Shown here: positions 15,811 to 24,904 of the stretch, in pieces
Layout: every line of letters begins with the position of its first letter
How positions within the stretch are numbered: the first letter of the stretch is position 1
From: Desulfitobacterium hafniense DCB-2
GTDB taxonomy: Bacteria; Bacillota; Desulfitobacteriia; Desulfitobacteriales; Desulfitobacteriaceae
Length of the DNA stretch: 64,000 nucleotides
Direction of reading: 5' to 3'
Assembly (NCBI RefSeq): GCF_000021925.1
Contig: NC_011830.1
Location: 396,501-460,500, forward strand
Program-made: the position numbers and the translations under genes
The notes under the pieces: generated by a model
What the model saw: only the letters and a program-made list of their open reading frames with translations
Database searches by the model: none
Told to the model about the DNA's origin: nothing

Positions 15811-16848
15811 TCAGATGGTCAAATCCACATGCTGGAGGGTTCCCACAGTACCGTTTTCATTCAGGTAGATGCCGGTCCTGCGGATCTCGCCCAAAGATTG
15901 ATTGCGGTCATCCTTCAGGCTGAAGTTGGTGGCGGCGCTGCCTAAATAGAGGGCACCGATGCCTTGTTCACCCAGGGCGAAGAGTACATCTTCTCCCTTT
16001 TCGTTTTTGGTCCAGATGCGGAGCTTGTCATAGATGGGGTCGTTCTCATCGATCCAGCCATTGCGGTCACTGTCGTAGAGGGCCAAATCAGCAAAACCGT
16101 CCCCGCTTTTCGTGCCGAAAAGCTCGCTGCCGTCGTTGATGATGCCATCCCCATTTTTGTCCAGAGCGATAAAGCCGCTGCCGGGAGCCAGGAAGGAGAT
16201 CAATTCAGTGTTGCCGTCGTAGTCGAGATCAAAGACGTATTTTTGCTGGGTCAGCTGGGCGGAGCTGACCCCCAGGTTGATCGCCAGAGGATCGATGGTC
16301 ACGGCATCACCGGCCCGGAAGCTGATGTTGTTTTGATAGGCGAAGCTGCGGCTTATATTCAACTGAAGCTGCAGGTCAATGGTCTTACCGTCGGCAGTGG
16401 TCACCTGGCCTTGAGCGGAAAAGGACATGGATTGCTGCTCAATATACTGTTCTCTGGATTCGAAGACGATGCCCCAGCCTTGAGTGGGGGCTTGAGTGGG
16501 GGAAAAGGGGAGCCTGTTGGAATCATTGAGAACGAGCTTTTGAGGTACAAAGAAGCGCAGCTTCTTGCCGGTGATGGCTTCCAGCATGAGCTGGAGCAGT
16601 TCCAGCTTGCGCTTATCCCCTTCGCTCATTTCCAGGCTAATCTCTTGGGCTTGCTGGACATTGGCGGCAGGACTTTTCCGGTCTTTAATCGAATCAGATA
16701 GATCAAGTATGTCTGCATTCTCCAGATTAAGGACCGGCTTTCCGGCGGCGTCTTTGTTCTGCCAGCTTTGCAGGGTGACTTCCTTTTTGTAGCTCTCCGT
16801 ATGCTTGGATTCCCCTGCCATGACGATGGCTGAGCTTTGAATTTTCAT
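15811..16848 (-). CDS. Hypothetical protein with calcium-loop (EF-hand/VCBS-like) repeats
   Basis: 345 residues, no signal peptide. The N-terminal half is polar and resembles no family I know. The C-terminal half has acidic calcium-type loops: FDLDYDGNTELI (~215), DKNGDGIINDGSELFG (~240) and YDSDRNGWIDENDPIYDKLRIW (~265), as in EF-hand, dockerin or VCBS-type proteins. AAGGAGGTCGCC precedes the ATG. A SigD-type flagellar promoter lies 45 bases upstream of the predicted leader, so it may belong to the motility regulon. Function unknown. It is convergent with the polymerase gene. Confidence 0.75.
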   Translation of the reverse strand: MKIQSSAIVMAGESKHTESYKKEVTLQSWQNKDAAGKPVLNLENADILDLSDSIKDRKSPAANVQQAQEISLEMSEGDKRKLELLQLMLEAITGKKLRFFVPQKLVLNDSNRLPFSPTQAPTQGWGIVFESREQYIEQQSMSFSAQGQVTTADGKTIDLQLQLNISRSFAYQNNISFRAGDAVTIDPLAINLGVSSAQLTQQKYVFDLDYDGNTELISFLAPGSGFIALDKNGDGIINDGSELFGTKSGDGFADLALYDSDRNGWIDENDPIYDKLRIWTKNEKGEDVLFALGEQGIGALYLGSAATNFSLKDDRNQSLGEIRRTGIYLNENGTVGTLQHVDLTI

Positions 16849-16899
16849 AGGGCGACCTCCTTGTCGTCGATTTCATCCTTAAAAGATCCCTTATCTATG

Positions 16900-16926
16900 T
16901 TATCGGCACATCAAGGGCAGTTCTTA
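16900..16926 (-). promoter_or_regulatory. Sigma-28 (SigD/FliA) type promoter
   Basis: On the minus strand TAAG, 15 bases, then GCCGATAA: an exact -10 and a 3/4 match to the TAAA -35 core at the standard spacing. It points at the calcium-loop protein gene starting at 16848. Confidence 0.7.
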
Positions 16927-17033
16927 ACGACATTAGGAAGTGTTCATAAAATTTAGAAGTATATGACAATGAAGAGGGAATGAAGGACATAATAAAGAAT
17001 AAAGTGGTAGAGAATGAAAGAGGAGGAATCGAT

Positions 17034-17570
17034 ATGAGTTTTCTTGAACTGGCTCAAAAAAGAAGAAGTCTGCGGAGTTATCTGCCTGACCCTGTGGAGC
17101 AGGAAAAGCTGGAGTATGTTCTGGAGTGCGCCCGTTTGGCTCCCTCCTGGAAAAACCTGCAGTGCTGGCGTTTTATCGTGGTAGAAGATGCCGATTTGCG
17201 GCAGGAGCTGACCACAGCCTATGCGGAGACCAATCCCGGACGCAAAGCTTTGCTGCAGGCCCCTCTGATCGTGGTGCTCTGCGGGGTGCCGGCGGAGTCC
17301 GAGGTCTGGGAAGGCAAGGACTATATGATGCTGGATGCGGGATTGGCTATGGAGCATTTGATCCTGGCGGCGGCCGAGCAGGGTCTGGGAACCTGCTGGC
17401 AAGGGCTTTTCGCTGAAGATAAGGTGCGGGAGATCCTGAAGGTTCCTGAGAATGTCCGCGTCCTGGCCATGACTCCTTTGGGTTACCCGGCGGAGGAAAG
17501 AAAGCCAAGACCCCGCAAAGAGATGTCACAGATCGTCTTTAAAGGGACTTGGGGCTCAGGTAATGCTTAA
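17034..17570 (+). CDS. Nitroreductase-family flavoprotein
   Basis: 178 residues from ATG 17034 (AGGAGG eight bases upstream). The typical start MSFLELAQKRRSLRSY carries the FMN-binding RRSxRxY motif. Later come LAPSWKNLQCWRF (substrate/FMN site) and AAEQGLGTCWQGLF (glycine-rich FMN segment). It probably reduces nitro or quinone compounds with NAD(P)H. Physiological substrate unknown. The next gene follows 48 bases later. Confidence 0.88.
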   Translation: MSFLELAQKRRSLRSYLPDPVEQEKLEYVLECARLAPSWKNLQCWRFIVVEDADLRQELTTAYAETNPGRKALLQAPLIVVLCGVPAESEVWEGKDYMMLDAGLAMEHLILAAAEQGLGTCWQGLFAEDKVREILKVPENVRVLAMTPLGYPAEERKPRPRKEMSQIVFKGTWGSGNA

Positions 17571-17618
17571 CTCTTACGGCTGAAAGTTACCGAATAAAGT
17601 AATTAGGAGCAGGATAAT

Positions 17619-18347
17619 ATGCCCTCATCTTTGAAGCTGGGAAAGACGATTATTCCTTATGAAGAAAGAAAAAGCTCCCGGATCAAGCGAATTTCCATCC
17701 GCATTACGCCCGAAAAGGTCAGAGTATCTGCTCCTGCGCGTACTGCCAAGGGTGAGATTCAGGCCTTCATTGAGAAGAATCAGGAGTGGATCTTAGAGAA
17801 TTGGACCAAGCTTCAGGAAACGATGGTTAAGCCCCCAAGGGTGTATGAAACGGGTGAAAAGGTTTCCTATCTGGGAAAAGAGCTGAACCTGGAGATCATC
17901 GATACCCCTCATAAAATGATCAGTGCCTTTTACAGAAAGGACCAGGAAACCTTAGAGATCAAGATGCCTCAGGAGCTTCAGGGAGAACAGCGGCAGGAAG
18001 CGGTTCGGGAGATTCTTGACAAGTGGTATAAGCAAAAAGCCCGTGCGGTGTTTCTCCAGAAGCTTAATCTTTGGAGCCGCCAAATGGGAGTAACCTATAA
18101 CCAGTTCCGCTTAAAAGAGCAGAAAACCCGCTGGGGAAGCTGCTCCAGCCTGGGCAATATCAATCTGAACTGGCGGGCCGTTATGGCCCCGGAGCCGGTG
18201 CTGGATTATCTGGTGATCCATGAGCTTTCCCATCTTATCTATCTGAATCATTCGGCGGAGTTTTGGGAGCATGTGGCCCGTTACTGTCCGGAGCATGCCG
18301 CTCACCGCCGCTGGCTGCGGGAAAAGGGTCATAGTCTGGTTATTTAG
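17619..18347 (+). CDS. YgjP-like zinc metallopeptidase-domain protein
   Basis: 242 residues. The C-terminal part has the conserved sequence KTRWGSCSSLGNINLNWRAVMAPEPVLDYLVIHELSHLIYLNHSAEFWEHVARYCP. It contains the zinc motif HELSH and a downstream histidine (NHSAEFW), characteristic of the DUF45/YgjP (WLM-related) family. No signal peptide, so cytoplasmic. Substrate unknown. Confidence 0.87.
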   Translation: MPSSLKLGKTIIPYEERKSSRIKRISIRITPEKVRVSAPARTAKGEIQAFIEKNQEWILENWTKLQETMVKPPRVYETGEKVSYLGKELNLEIIDTPHKMISAFYRKDQETLEIKMPQELQGEQRQEAVREILDKWYKQKARAVFLQKLNLWSRQMGVTYNQFRLKEQKTRWGSCSSLGNINLNWRAVMAPEPVLDYLVIHELSHLIYLNHSAEFWEHVARYCPEHAAHRRWLREKGHSLVI

Positions 18348-18448
18348 CCGAGTACAAGTGCAAAAAATCAGCAGGTTGAGGGCCTGCTGATTTTTCCATA
18401 GACACCGGGACTGCAACGGAGCTGCATACGATAAAGGAGTGACACAAC

Positions 18449-19288
18449 TTGGAGCAAGGCTGTCAGCTTATTCAAACCAGAGAAGGAACCAGGATCTATT
18501 ATCGGCAAAGACTCCCCGCCCATCCTAAGGCTGTGGTGATGATCTGCCATGGCTATGCGGAGCATTCCAGCTTTTATGTTCAGTTTATGGAGTTTTTGGC
18601 TGAGCATGACTATGGGGCTTATGCTTTGGATCATCGGGGCCATGGGCATTCCGAGGCTGAGCGGGGTCATCTGGACCGCTTTGAGGTGTTCCTGGAGGAT
18701 CTGGATGTTTTCGTGGATCATGTTCGGGAGCTTCACCCAACACAGCCTCTCTTCATGTTTGGCCACAGTATGGGAGGATTAATCAGCTTTAATTATGGGA
18801 TTCTCCACCCGGGAAAATTGCAGGGGCAGATTTTCAGCGGAGCTGCCTTGGCCAGGCCTGTGGGAACGGAATATATTCCGACTTTTCTCTTTAAACTCTT
18901 GAATGTAGTATTGAAGCGGCTCAGAATTCGCCCTAAATTGAGCGGCAAGACAACCCGGAACATGGCTGTGCGCAAAATTTCCGATGGGGATTCTTTGGTT
19001 CTAAGGTATGCAACTCTGGGTTTTTTCTATCAGTTTGCCTGTCGGGGAGTGGCCTTTGCTCAGGAAAAAGCCGGCCGCTATCAATTGCCCTGCCTCATAC
19101 TCCATGGAACCGGTGATCGACTCGTTCCTTATCAGGCCTCCCAAAGGATATTCGCTGAGATTTTCTCTCGGGATAAGACCCTCAAGCTTTATGAAGGGCT
19201 TTATCATGAATTGATTCATGAGCCGGAGCGGGAAGAGGTTTTGGCGGATATTGTGGACTGGTTGGAGCGACGGGTGAAATTTTGCTAA
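18449..19288 (+). CDS. Alpha/beta hydrolase, monoacylglycerol-lipase type
   Basis: 279 residues read from a TTG with AAAGGAG nine bases upstream. Hydrolase_4 fold: VVMICHGYAEHSSFYVQFMEFLAEH (oxyanion HG), DHRGHGHSEAERGHLDRF, nucleophile elbow FGHSMGGLISF, acid HGTGDRLVPY and late His in YEGLYHELIHEPERE. It probably cleaves monoacylglycerols or lysolipids. Downstream hairpin at 19339 probably terminates it. Confidence 0.88.
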   Translation: MEQGCQLIQTREGTRIYYRQRLPAHPKAVVMICHGYAEHSSFYVQFMEFLAEHDYGAYALDHRGHGHSEAERGHLDRFEVFLEDLDVFVDHVRELHPTQPLFMFGHSMGGLISFNYGILHPGKLQGQIFSGAALARPVGTEYIPTFLFKLLNVVLKRLRIRPKLSGKTTRNMAVRKISDGDSLVLRYATLGFFYQFACRGVAFAQEKAGRYQLPCLILHGTGDRLVPYQASQRIFAEIFSRDKTLKLYEGLYHELIHEPEREEVLADIVDWLERRVKFC

Positions 19289-19338
19289 AATCCCTTTAAT
19301 TTTTAAAGTAAATGCTAAAATATCCCAAATTTAAGGCG

Positions 19339-19370
19339 AAACAGCAGATTTTTATAGTTTGCTGTTTTTA
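19339..19370 (+). terminator. Intrinsic terminator after the lipase gene
   Basis: AAACAGCA ... TGCTGTTT with a T-rich loop, followed by TTTAT. It lies 50 bases after the lipase stop. Confidence 0.6.
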
Positions 19371-19447
19371 TATTTGATATTTTGTTTAAAAATAGAAAAA
19401 ATAGCAGGAATATGCCTAGAAATGTCATAATAGATAATGTTGCTATT

Positions 19448-21013
19448 TGAGTTAATTTCATAATGTTAGTCTGAAAATAGAATAGACTAACAGAATTTCG
19501 GAGCATACGTTTTTAAAAATTAAGCGGCAATTCTCATGGACTTGTTTAGTCGGTCAACTGCTAATTTGCAGAGGGTATAAGCAAGGATTGAAAACTGAAA
19601 ATCTACTTGGGCACTTTTTCCGCGATGACGGATATTGTTGAGCTGGAAATACTCCTTTAGATACGCATTGACTCGCTCTACAGCGGTTCGTTGTTTGTAA
19701 AGCTCAAAGTAACGGTCGCTTCCCCTAGCTGGTACTGTGTACTTTCTGGGATCTGACAAAGTCTTAATCTTAAATACCTTTTGGCAGGTATCACTATCTT
19801 TGAGGGGACACTCCTGGCATTCCTTGGGTCGAGTGTATTTCAAAGTATCATAACGCGGATCATGGCTATCGTAGCGGTACGAATAACCCTTCTGGCATAT
19901 TGGACGAAAATATTTATCATTGTCTTCTGGAAGTTGCTCGTTTCGCTTATTGTAATCAATGAGTGCCCGTGCTCCTATACATCTCGCTTGCTGGTATATG
20001 GGGATATAGTCATATCCAGCATCTGCGAGGATATAGGAGGGGTTCAAGTAAGGATGTTTTTCACTCAGCGCTTTAAGCAAAGGAATAGCCATTTTCCCAT
20101 CATTTATGTTCCCTGAAGATAGTAAAGAACTTAAAACGTACTGACCCTTACAATCAACAAGGAGGTGCCCTTTGAAGCCATACCAGAACACGTTTTTTCC
20201 TTCTGAATTCTTTTTAATCCCCCATTGAGGATCAAGAGGAATGTGTTGTGCTAATTCTGTGAAGGTGCAGGAAAGTTGATCTTCAATCTTCTTCTCAAAT
20301 ATGGGGCGATTCTTTTCTAGCTCCTCTTGTTCCTTAAGCCATGCCTCTCTTTCTGATTTGGGCTTCCGTCCACGCTTTTTAGGAGTCTTTTCAACCGGAG
20401 TTTCTTCTTGCTTTTTTTCAGGCTTGCGATCTCTCGCTTCGATATGAGTAGCATCTATTGCCACAACACATTCTGGATCAATAAACCCTTCTTTAAATGC
20501 CTGAAGCACCAAATCATCCTGAGAGTTAGCCAAAACAGAGGAGTCATCTATCTTTTTGATCATTCGGCAATAAGATGCTTCGCTAGGAACCGAGTCAGCA
20601 AGCGTAAATCCACAGTCGAAACGAAATTCCAGGCTGTTTTTCAAACGCTTACGCAAGTCCTTAATTGTAGGGATTCTTTCAATGACTCGAATGATCAAAG
20701 AGTAGATCATAGCGGTGTAGTTTAGTTGAGTTGGAGCTCCGAAGATTGCCTTTTTTGAAACCGCCTCAAGTAAAGGGTTAATGTCCAAAGGCCCAAGAAT
20801 TAGAGCATATGATTCTCTTGGAGAAGTTTCTAGTATTTCCTCCAAGGAAAATAGACGTTCTTGGCGAATATTAAACATCAGGGAGTACTCCTTTCCTACC
20901 TCTCGGTGTTTGGTTTTGGACGACTACAATTTCGAGATGTTGGGGAGGTACTCCTTTTTAATTTGTCAAAAAAAGCTGAAATATTAAGGGTTTCGAGTTA
21001 TGAAACTAACTCA
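19448..21013. mobile_element. Insertion sequence with terminal inverted repeats (IS1182-like)
   Basis: The left end TGAGTTAATTTCATAA (19448-19463) and the right end TTATGAAACTAACTCA (20998-21013) are inverted copies with 15 of 16 positions matching. They bracket a single transposase gene on the minus strand with 56 bases on the left and 119 on the right, giving an element of about 1.57 kb. I could not identify a convincing target duplication. The region is clearly more AT-rich than its neighbours. The element separates the lipase gene from the YdcF-like gene. Confidence 0.72.
19520..20878 (-). CDS. DDE transposase (IS1182-like)
   Basis: 452 residues, intact. The DDE residues are in VAIDATHIEARD (first Asp), ILADAGYDYIPIY (second Asp) and QRTAVERVNAYLKEYF (Glu). 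A basic insert KKRGRKPKSEREAW sits after the first Asp, and four cysteines lie in CQECPLKDSDTC. The N terminus resembles DUF772. The family name is from memory; an IS5/IS4-type label is the alternative. Full length with both inverted repeats suggests the element could still be active. Confidence 0.85.
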   Translation of the reverse strand: MFNIRQERLFSLEEILETSPRESYALILGPLDINPLLEAVSKKAIFGAPTQLNYTAMIYSLIIRVIERIPTIKDLRKRLKNSLEFRFDCGFTLADSVPSEASYCRMIKKIDDSSVLANSQDDLVLQAFKEGFIDPECVVAIDATHIEARDRKPEKKQEETPVEKTPKKRGRKPKSEREAWLKEQEELEKNRPIFEKKIEDQLSCTFTELAQHIPLDPQWGIKKNSEGKNVFWYGFKGHLLVDCKGQYVLSSLLSSGNINDGKMAIPLLKALSEKHPYLNPSYILADAGYDYIPIYQQARCIGARALIDYNKRNEQLPEDNDKYFRPICQKGYSYRYDSHDPRYDTLKYTRPKECQECPLKDSDTCQKVFKIKTLSDPRKYTVPARGSDRYFELYKQRTAVERVNAYLKEYFQLNNIRHRGKSAQVDFQFSILAYTLCKLAVDRLNKSMRIAA

Positions 21014-21070
21014 TTTAACAATAAATTCACAAATTTGTGTGTAACAATGGCAATGGTTAGGGGTGTAGCT

Positions 21071-21847
21071 ATGGTGAAGAGAAGCTGGGGTTCCTGGCTT
21101 AGCATCCTGGCAGGGATCATCGGGATCCTTGATACAATCGTAGTAACCGGTCTTAAGGGTGGAGTCAATTTAGGGACTATCCTCCCCGCGGGAGTAGGGA
21201 GCTTATTCTTGTTATGGGGATTATGGGGGGATAAGTTTAGAAATACGCTTTTTAGCCAGCGGTTTCCAGGGTTGCGTAAACTAATTCGCTGGGGAATCGT
21301 TCTGTTGCTGGGCTCCTTTTTCATTATTGAGGGATTAATATTATGGAACACAGAGGATAGAAGACCTGAACAGGGGAAGGTTTTGATCATCCTGGGCGCA
21401 GGTCTGAATGGGGAGCAGCTTTCCTGGACTCTGCGGGAGCGGGTGGATAAGGGGGTAGGAATCTTAGCAGAAAACCCGCAGATGAAGGTGGTGGTTTCCG
21501 GCGGCCAAGGACCAGGGGAATGGATTCCCGAGGCGGAGGCCATGGCTCAGTATTTGATCGGGCAGGGAATTGCCCCGGAGCGAATCCTCAAAGAAGATCG
21601 CTCCACCAGTACTATGGAAAACTTCCGGTTTTCCCGCGTTTTGCTTGATCAATTGGAGGGCTTTGATCCGGCTGAACCGGTGCTGGTGATCACCAGCGAT
21701 TTTCATATGTTTCGTTCCAAGATTTTAGCCGAACGCAATGGGCTGAATCCTGTGGGGGTACCTTGCTCCACCCCTTGGTATATCAGACCCAATGCTTATC
21801 TTCGCGAGTATTTTGCTGTGGTAAAGTCCATTCTTATTGACAGGTAA
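21071..21847 (+). CDS. YdcF/SanA-like membrane protein (DUF218)
   Basis: 258 residues from the ATG at 21071 (AGGGGTG upstream); earlier in-frame codons run into the insertion sequence end. The first ~100 residues contain three membrane segments (WLSILAGIIGILDTIVV, ILPAGVGSLFLLWGLW, GIVLLLGSFFIIEGLIL). The DUF218 domain follows: VLIILGAGLNGEQLSWTLRERVDKG, VVVSGGQGPGEWIPEAEAMAQYLIGQGI, ILKEDRSTSTMENFRFS, VLVITSDFHMFRSKILAERNG. Relatives (ElyC, SanA) are linked to cell-envelope maintenance. Confidence 0.85.
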   Translation: MVKRSWGSWLSILAGIIGILDTIVVTGLKGGVNLGTILPAGVGSLFLLWGLWGDKFRNTLFSQRFPGLRKLIRWGIVLLLGSFFIIEGLILWNTEDRRPEQGKVLIILGAGLNGEQLSWTLRERVDKGVGILAENPQMKVVVSGGQGPGEWIPEAEAMAQYLIGQGIAPERILKEDRSTSTMENFRFSRVLLDQLEGFDPAEPVLVITSDFHMFRSKILAERNGLNPVGVPCSTPWYIRPNAYLREYFAVVKSILIDR

Positions 21848-21880
21848 AGAAAGACGCTTTGAAGAAGGAGGATTAGCACT

Positions 21881-22408
21881 ATGCTCAGAGGGAGTCATGG
21901 AGATGAATTCTCATTAAGGATTGTAGGATATGAGTTTCCTGATAAAGACAATGATCTGGGGTTTGACTCCAATTGGCTGATTGTGGAGGTCTATTGCAAA
22001 CATGGGGAAAAGACTTGGGTCAAAAGAGACCCCAGTCTATTAACCTGGGAAGCGGGAATTTTGATTAAATGGGCACGGGATATACTTTATAAACAGCCGG
22101 AGTCAGAGGTGCTGGAGTTTATTGAGCCTAACCTCCTGTTTCAAGCTCTTCGGGGAGAGAATGGAAAAATCGAGACGCTGCGGGTTACATTAGGTCATGA
22201 AACCTGTCCCGATTGGGTTCATACCCTGCGTAAACCTGCCTATTTTTCCATGGACTTCGCCATTAATCTTGAGGATATCGAGGCCTTTTGCCAATCCCTC
22301 GAAGCCGATTTGCTGATCTATCCGCGGCGGCTCCAGGGCATCAAGGAGCTGGCATCCTCGCCGCGGGATAGGTTAAGAATCGTTAAGAAAGATAACGACA
22401 GGACATAA
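21881..22408 (+). CDS. Small acidic protein, WapI-like family
   Basis: 175 residues: MLRGSHGDEFSLRIVGYEFPDKDNDLGFDSNWLIVEVYCKHGEKTW... The pattern (beta-rich, D..LGFDSNWL, later FEAxxPxLxF-like region) resembles the WapI/YxiJ-type immunity family, in which B. subtilis WapI protects against the WapA toxin. No toxin is encoded nearby, so this is either an orphan immunity gene or a wider housekeeping family. AAGGAGG precedes the ATG. Family assignment is tentative. Confidence 0.55.
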   Translation: MLRGSHGDEFSLRIVGYEFPDKDNDLGFDSNWLIVEVYCKHGEKTWVKRDPSLLTWEAGILIKWARDILYKQPESEVLEFIEPNLLFQALRGENGKIETLRVTLGHETCPDWVHTLRKPAYFSMDFAINLEDIEAFCQSLEADLLIYPRRLQGIKELASSPRDRLRIVKKDNDRT

Positions 22409-22413
22409 GGTTA

Positions 22414-24534
22414 CTAGCTCCATAGATCCTGAAAAAGGTCCCAGAACTCGTTTTTATCTTTGGGGTCTTTCTTGTTCTTCTTACCCTTTTTGTCCTTTTT
22501 ATCTTTATCGTCATCCTTGTTTTGGTCGTATTCATCCTGATCATCCCAGCCTTCGGGCCAGATATTCCAATCCTTCACATACCCGGCGGGAACCTCAAAA
22601 GGTTTGATAGGGGTGTCCTTGAGGGCTGAAGAGAGGACTTCATGGAAGACGACGGCAGGCCCCGAGCCGCCGGAGGTGGTGAGGTAATGATCCCGATCCG
22701 TTTGATCATAGCCCATCCAGATGGCAGCGGTCAGCTCAGGCGTGTAACCGACAAACCAGACATCTTTTTGCCCCTTGCTGATACCTGCAAACTCTTGGGT
22801 AGGCGGCAACTCCACAGAACCGGTTTTTCCGGCTACGGGACGACTGCCCAGAGCGGCTTTAGGGGCGGTTCCCTGCTGGACGACGTTTTGGAGAAGAAGG
22901 GTCATGGTATAGGCGTGATCAGGCTCTGTGACCTGGACGCTTTCCGGCTGCATTTGGGCTAAGACATGTCCGTCGGCGGTGGTAATTTTGGTGATGGCGT
23001 GAGCTGTGTGCATGAGCCCTTGATTGGCAAAGGCGGTATAGGCCTGGGCGATCTCCAGGGGAGAGACTCCTTCTGCAAATCCACCCAGAGCCAGACTTAA
23101 ATGGGCATCCTTTTCAGTTAAAGGGATGCCGGCTTTTTGCACAAAGGCTTTTCCGGTGTCGATGCCGATTTGATCAAATAACCAGACAGCGGGGATGTTC
23201 CAGGATTGCTGAATGGCCTCTTCCATGGTCACCCAGCCCCGGGTTTGGCCGTCCCAATCCTTTGGCGCATAACCGTCCAGATCCAGAGGACCGTCATAGA
23301 GGAGGGCATCAGGGCGATAGCCTTTTTCTAAAGCGGGGCCATAGACCATCAGGGGTTTGATGATGGAACCGGGTTGGCGCTTGAGCTGGGAGGCATGGTT
23401 AAACTGGCGGAAAGCGCTTTCCCCCCGATACCCCACCAGACCTCGGATAGCCCCGGTATGCTGGTCAAGAATGGCGATGCCGCTTTGGACCTTTTGATCG
23501 CTCTGGCCTTGGGGGAAGAATTGGTCATCTTTATAGACGGTTTCGGCGGCTTGTTGAACCTTGGCATCCATTTGGGTATGAATTTGCAGACCAAGGGTGA
23601 GAATCTGATCTTCTGTAAAGCCATAGCGGTTGATAGCTTCTTCGATGACATAATCCACGTAGGGGGCGTATTTGCCGGATAAATTATCTAAAGGCTTGGT
23701 GCGCAGGGCGATGGGCGCTGCAGTAGCCTGAGCGGCTTCCTTGGCGGTAATATAGCCCTGGTCGGCCATCATGGCGAGGACGATGTTCCGGCGCTGGAGA
23801 GCCAGTTCCTTATCTTGGAGAGGGGAGTAGATGGTGGGGCCTTTGAGGATGCCGGCAAGAAGGGCGGATTCCTCCAGGTTCAGCTCTTCGGCATTTTTGC
23901 CAAAATAGTAACGGGCGGCTTCCTGAAGTCCCCAGCGGCCTTCCCCAAAATAGATATGGTTGAGGTAGGCTTCCAGAATCTCTTCCTTGGAGAGGGTGGC
24001 TTCAATTTTAATGGCATAGCCGGCTTCCTTCAACTTGCGGCTGAGGGTCTTGTCTGAGGTGAGAAAAAGATTTTTCGCCAGCTGTTGGCTGATAGTGCTG
24101 CCCCCCTCGGAGAAATTCCGGGTTTTCAGGTCCTGGATGAGGGCGCGCAGGATGGAGCGGAAATCCACACCTTGGTGTTCATAGAAGCGTTTATCTTCGG
24201 TAGCGATAATGGCCTGCTGTGCAAGCTGAGGGACTTGTTCCAGAGTTACGGGCTCAATACGGGAGGAAGAGAGCTGCGAGATCTTGTTGCCTGCCTGGTC
24301 GTAGATATAGGTGGGCTTGGCCAGGGGGCTTTCCAGCTTGCTTACATCCAGGGTGGAGATCCAATAGTAACCGGCGCCCAGGCCGGACAGCAGTACGAAC
24401 AAAAAAAGGATGGCCAGGTTGCGCCAGAATTTAGGTTTTTTATAGAAAGCAGGGAACTTAAAGGTGCGGCATTTTGCTAAGGCCTTGCTAAGATAAGCTT
24501 GCCATTTCCCTTGAGGGTCCGGGGAATTATTCAT
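22414..24534 (-). CDS. Class A penicillin-binding protein (PBP1A type)
   Basis: 706 residues. One membrane anchor at ~37-58 (WRNLAILFLFVLLSGLGAGYYW). The GT51 glycosyltransferase has ATEDKRFYEHQGVD and GGSTISQQLAKNLFL, then EAYLNHIYFGEGRWG. The transpeptidase has PGSIIKP (Ser nucleophile with Lys), SWN in QQSWNIPA and KTGSVELP. It polymerises and cross-links peptidoglycan outside the membrane. The last ~45 residues are a low-complexity Asp/Lys tail, then a hydrophobic end EFWDLFQDLWS. Confidence 0.93.
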   Translation of the reverse strand: MNNSPDPQGKWQAYLSKALAKCRTFKFPAFYKKPKFWRNLAILFLFVLLSGLGAGYYWISTLDVSKLESPLAKPTYIYDQAGNKISQLSSSRIEPVTLEQVPQLAQQAIIATEDKRFYEHQGVDFRSILRALIQDLKTRNFSEGGSTISQQLAKNLFLTSDKTLSRKLKEAGYAIKIEATLSKEEILEAYLNHIYFGEGRWGLQEAARYYFGKNAEELNLEESALLAGILKGPTIYSPLQDKELALQRRNIVLAMMADQGYITAKEAAQATAAPIALRTKPLDNLSGKYAPYVDYVIEEAINRYGFTEDQILTLGLQIHTQMDAKVQQAAETVYKDDQFFPQGQSDQKVQSGIAILDQHTGAIRGLVGYRGESAFRQFNHASQLKRQPGSIIKPLMVYGPALEKGYRPDALLYDGPLDLDGYAPKDWDGQTRGWVTMEEAIQQSWNIPAVWLFDQIGIDTGKAFVQKAGIPLTEKDAHLSLALGGFAEGVSPLEIAQAYTAFANQGLMHTAHAITKITTADGHVLAQMQPESVQVTEPDHAYTMTLLLQNVVQQGTAPKAALGSRPVAGKTGSVELPPTQEFAGISKGQKDVWFVGYTPELTAAIWMGYDQTDRDHYLTTSGGSGPAVVFHEVLSSALKDTPIKPFEVPAGYVKDWNIWPEGWDDQDEYDQNKDDDKDKKDKKGKKNKKDPKDKNEFWDLFQDLWS

Positions 24535-24584
24535 GATAGGCCTCCTTTTGGATTATATAGAAGAATCATAAACAAAGAAATAAA

Positions 24585-24610
24585 CCATCGGTCTTAATGA
24601 CTGATGGTTT
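24585..24610. terminator. Hairpin upstream of the PBP gene
   Basis: CCATCGGTC and GACTGATGG arms around TTAAT, flanked by T-rich sequence on both strands. It lies 50 bases before the PBP start codon. It could be an attenuator of that gene or a terminator for read-through. Confidence 0.4.
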
Positions 24611-24904
24611 TGCTATAGGTATTTATTCAGATATACGAAAAGCCTGAAAGGTTTTAGGGGGGTGCCATGAGCCGTTGTTTTTCTTCTGTAGCCGATCCGG
24701 ATAATATCTGCTATACTTGATTTGGGCAGTATCATTCGAACTGCACCTTTTCGTAAGAACCATTCAATATTACACTGCCTGTAGCCAATACGGACCGGGA
24801 CAGAGGGATAAAACAGTGCTGTGTTTTGTGTGGTTCCTTCTGACAAGGGGGAACTTTTTTGTTGCTCTGTTTTGTCTTCTCTCCTGAAAAAAGGAGGAAA
24901 AACG

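Noticed and set aside
19315..19506. Short AT-rich open frame on the minus strand at the left end of the insertion sequence
   Set aside because: It spans the terminator and the left inverted repeat, has biased composition and no supporting features.
20861..21070. Longer N terminus for the YdcF-like protein running into the insertion sequence
   Set aside because: The extra residues come from IS-end DNA; the ATG at 21071 has its own ribosome site and starts the hydrophobic domain.
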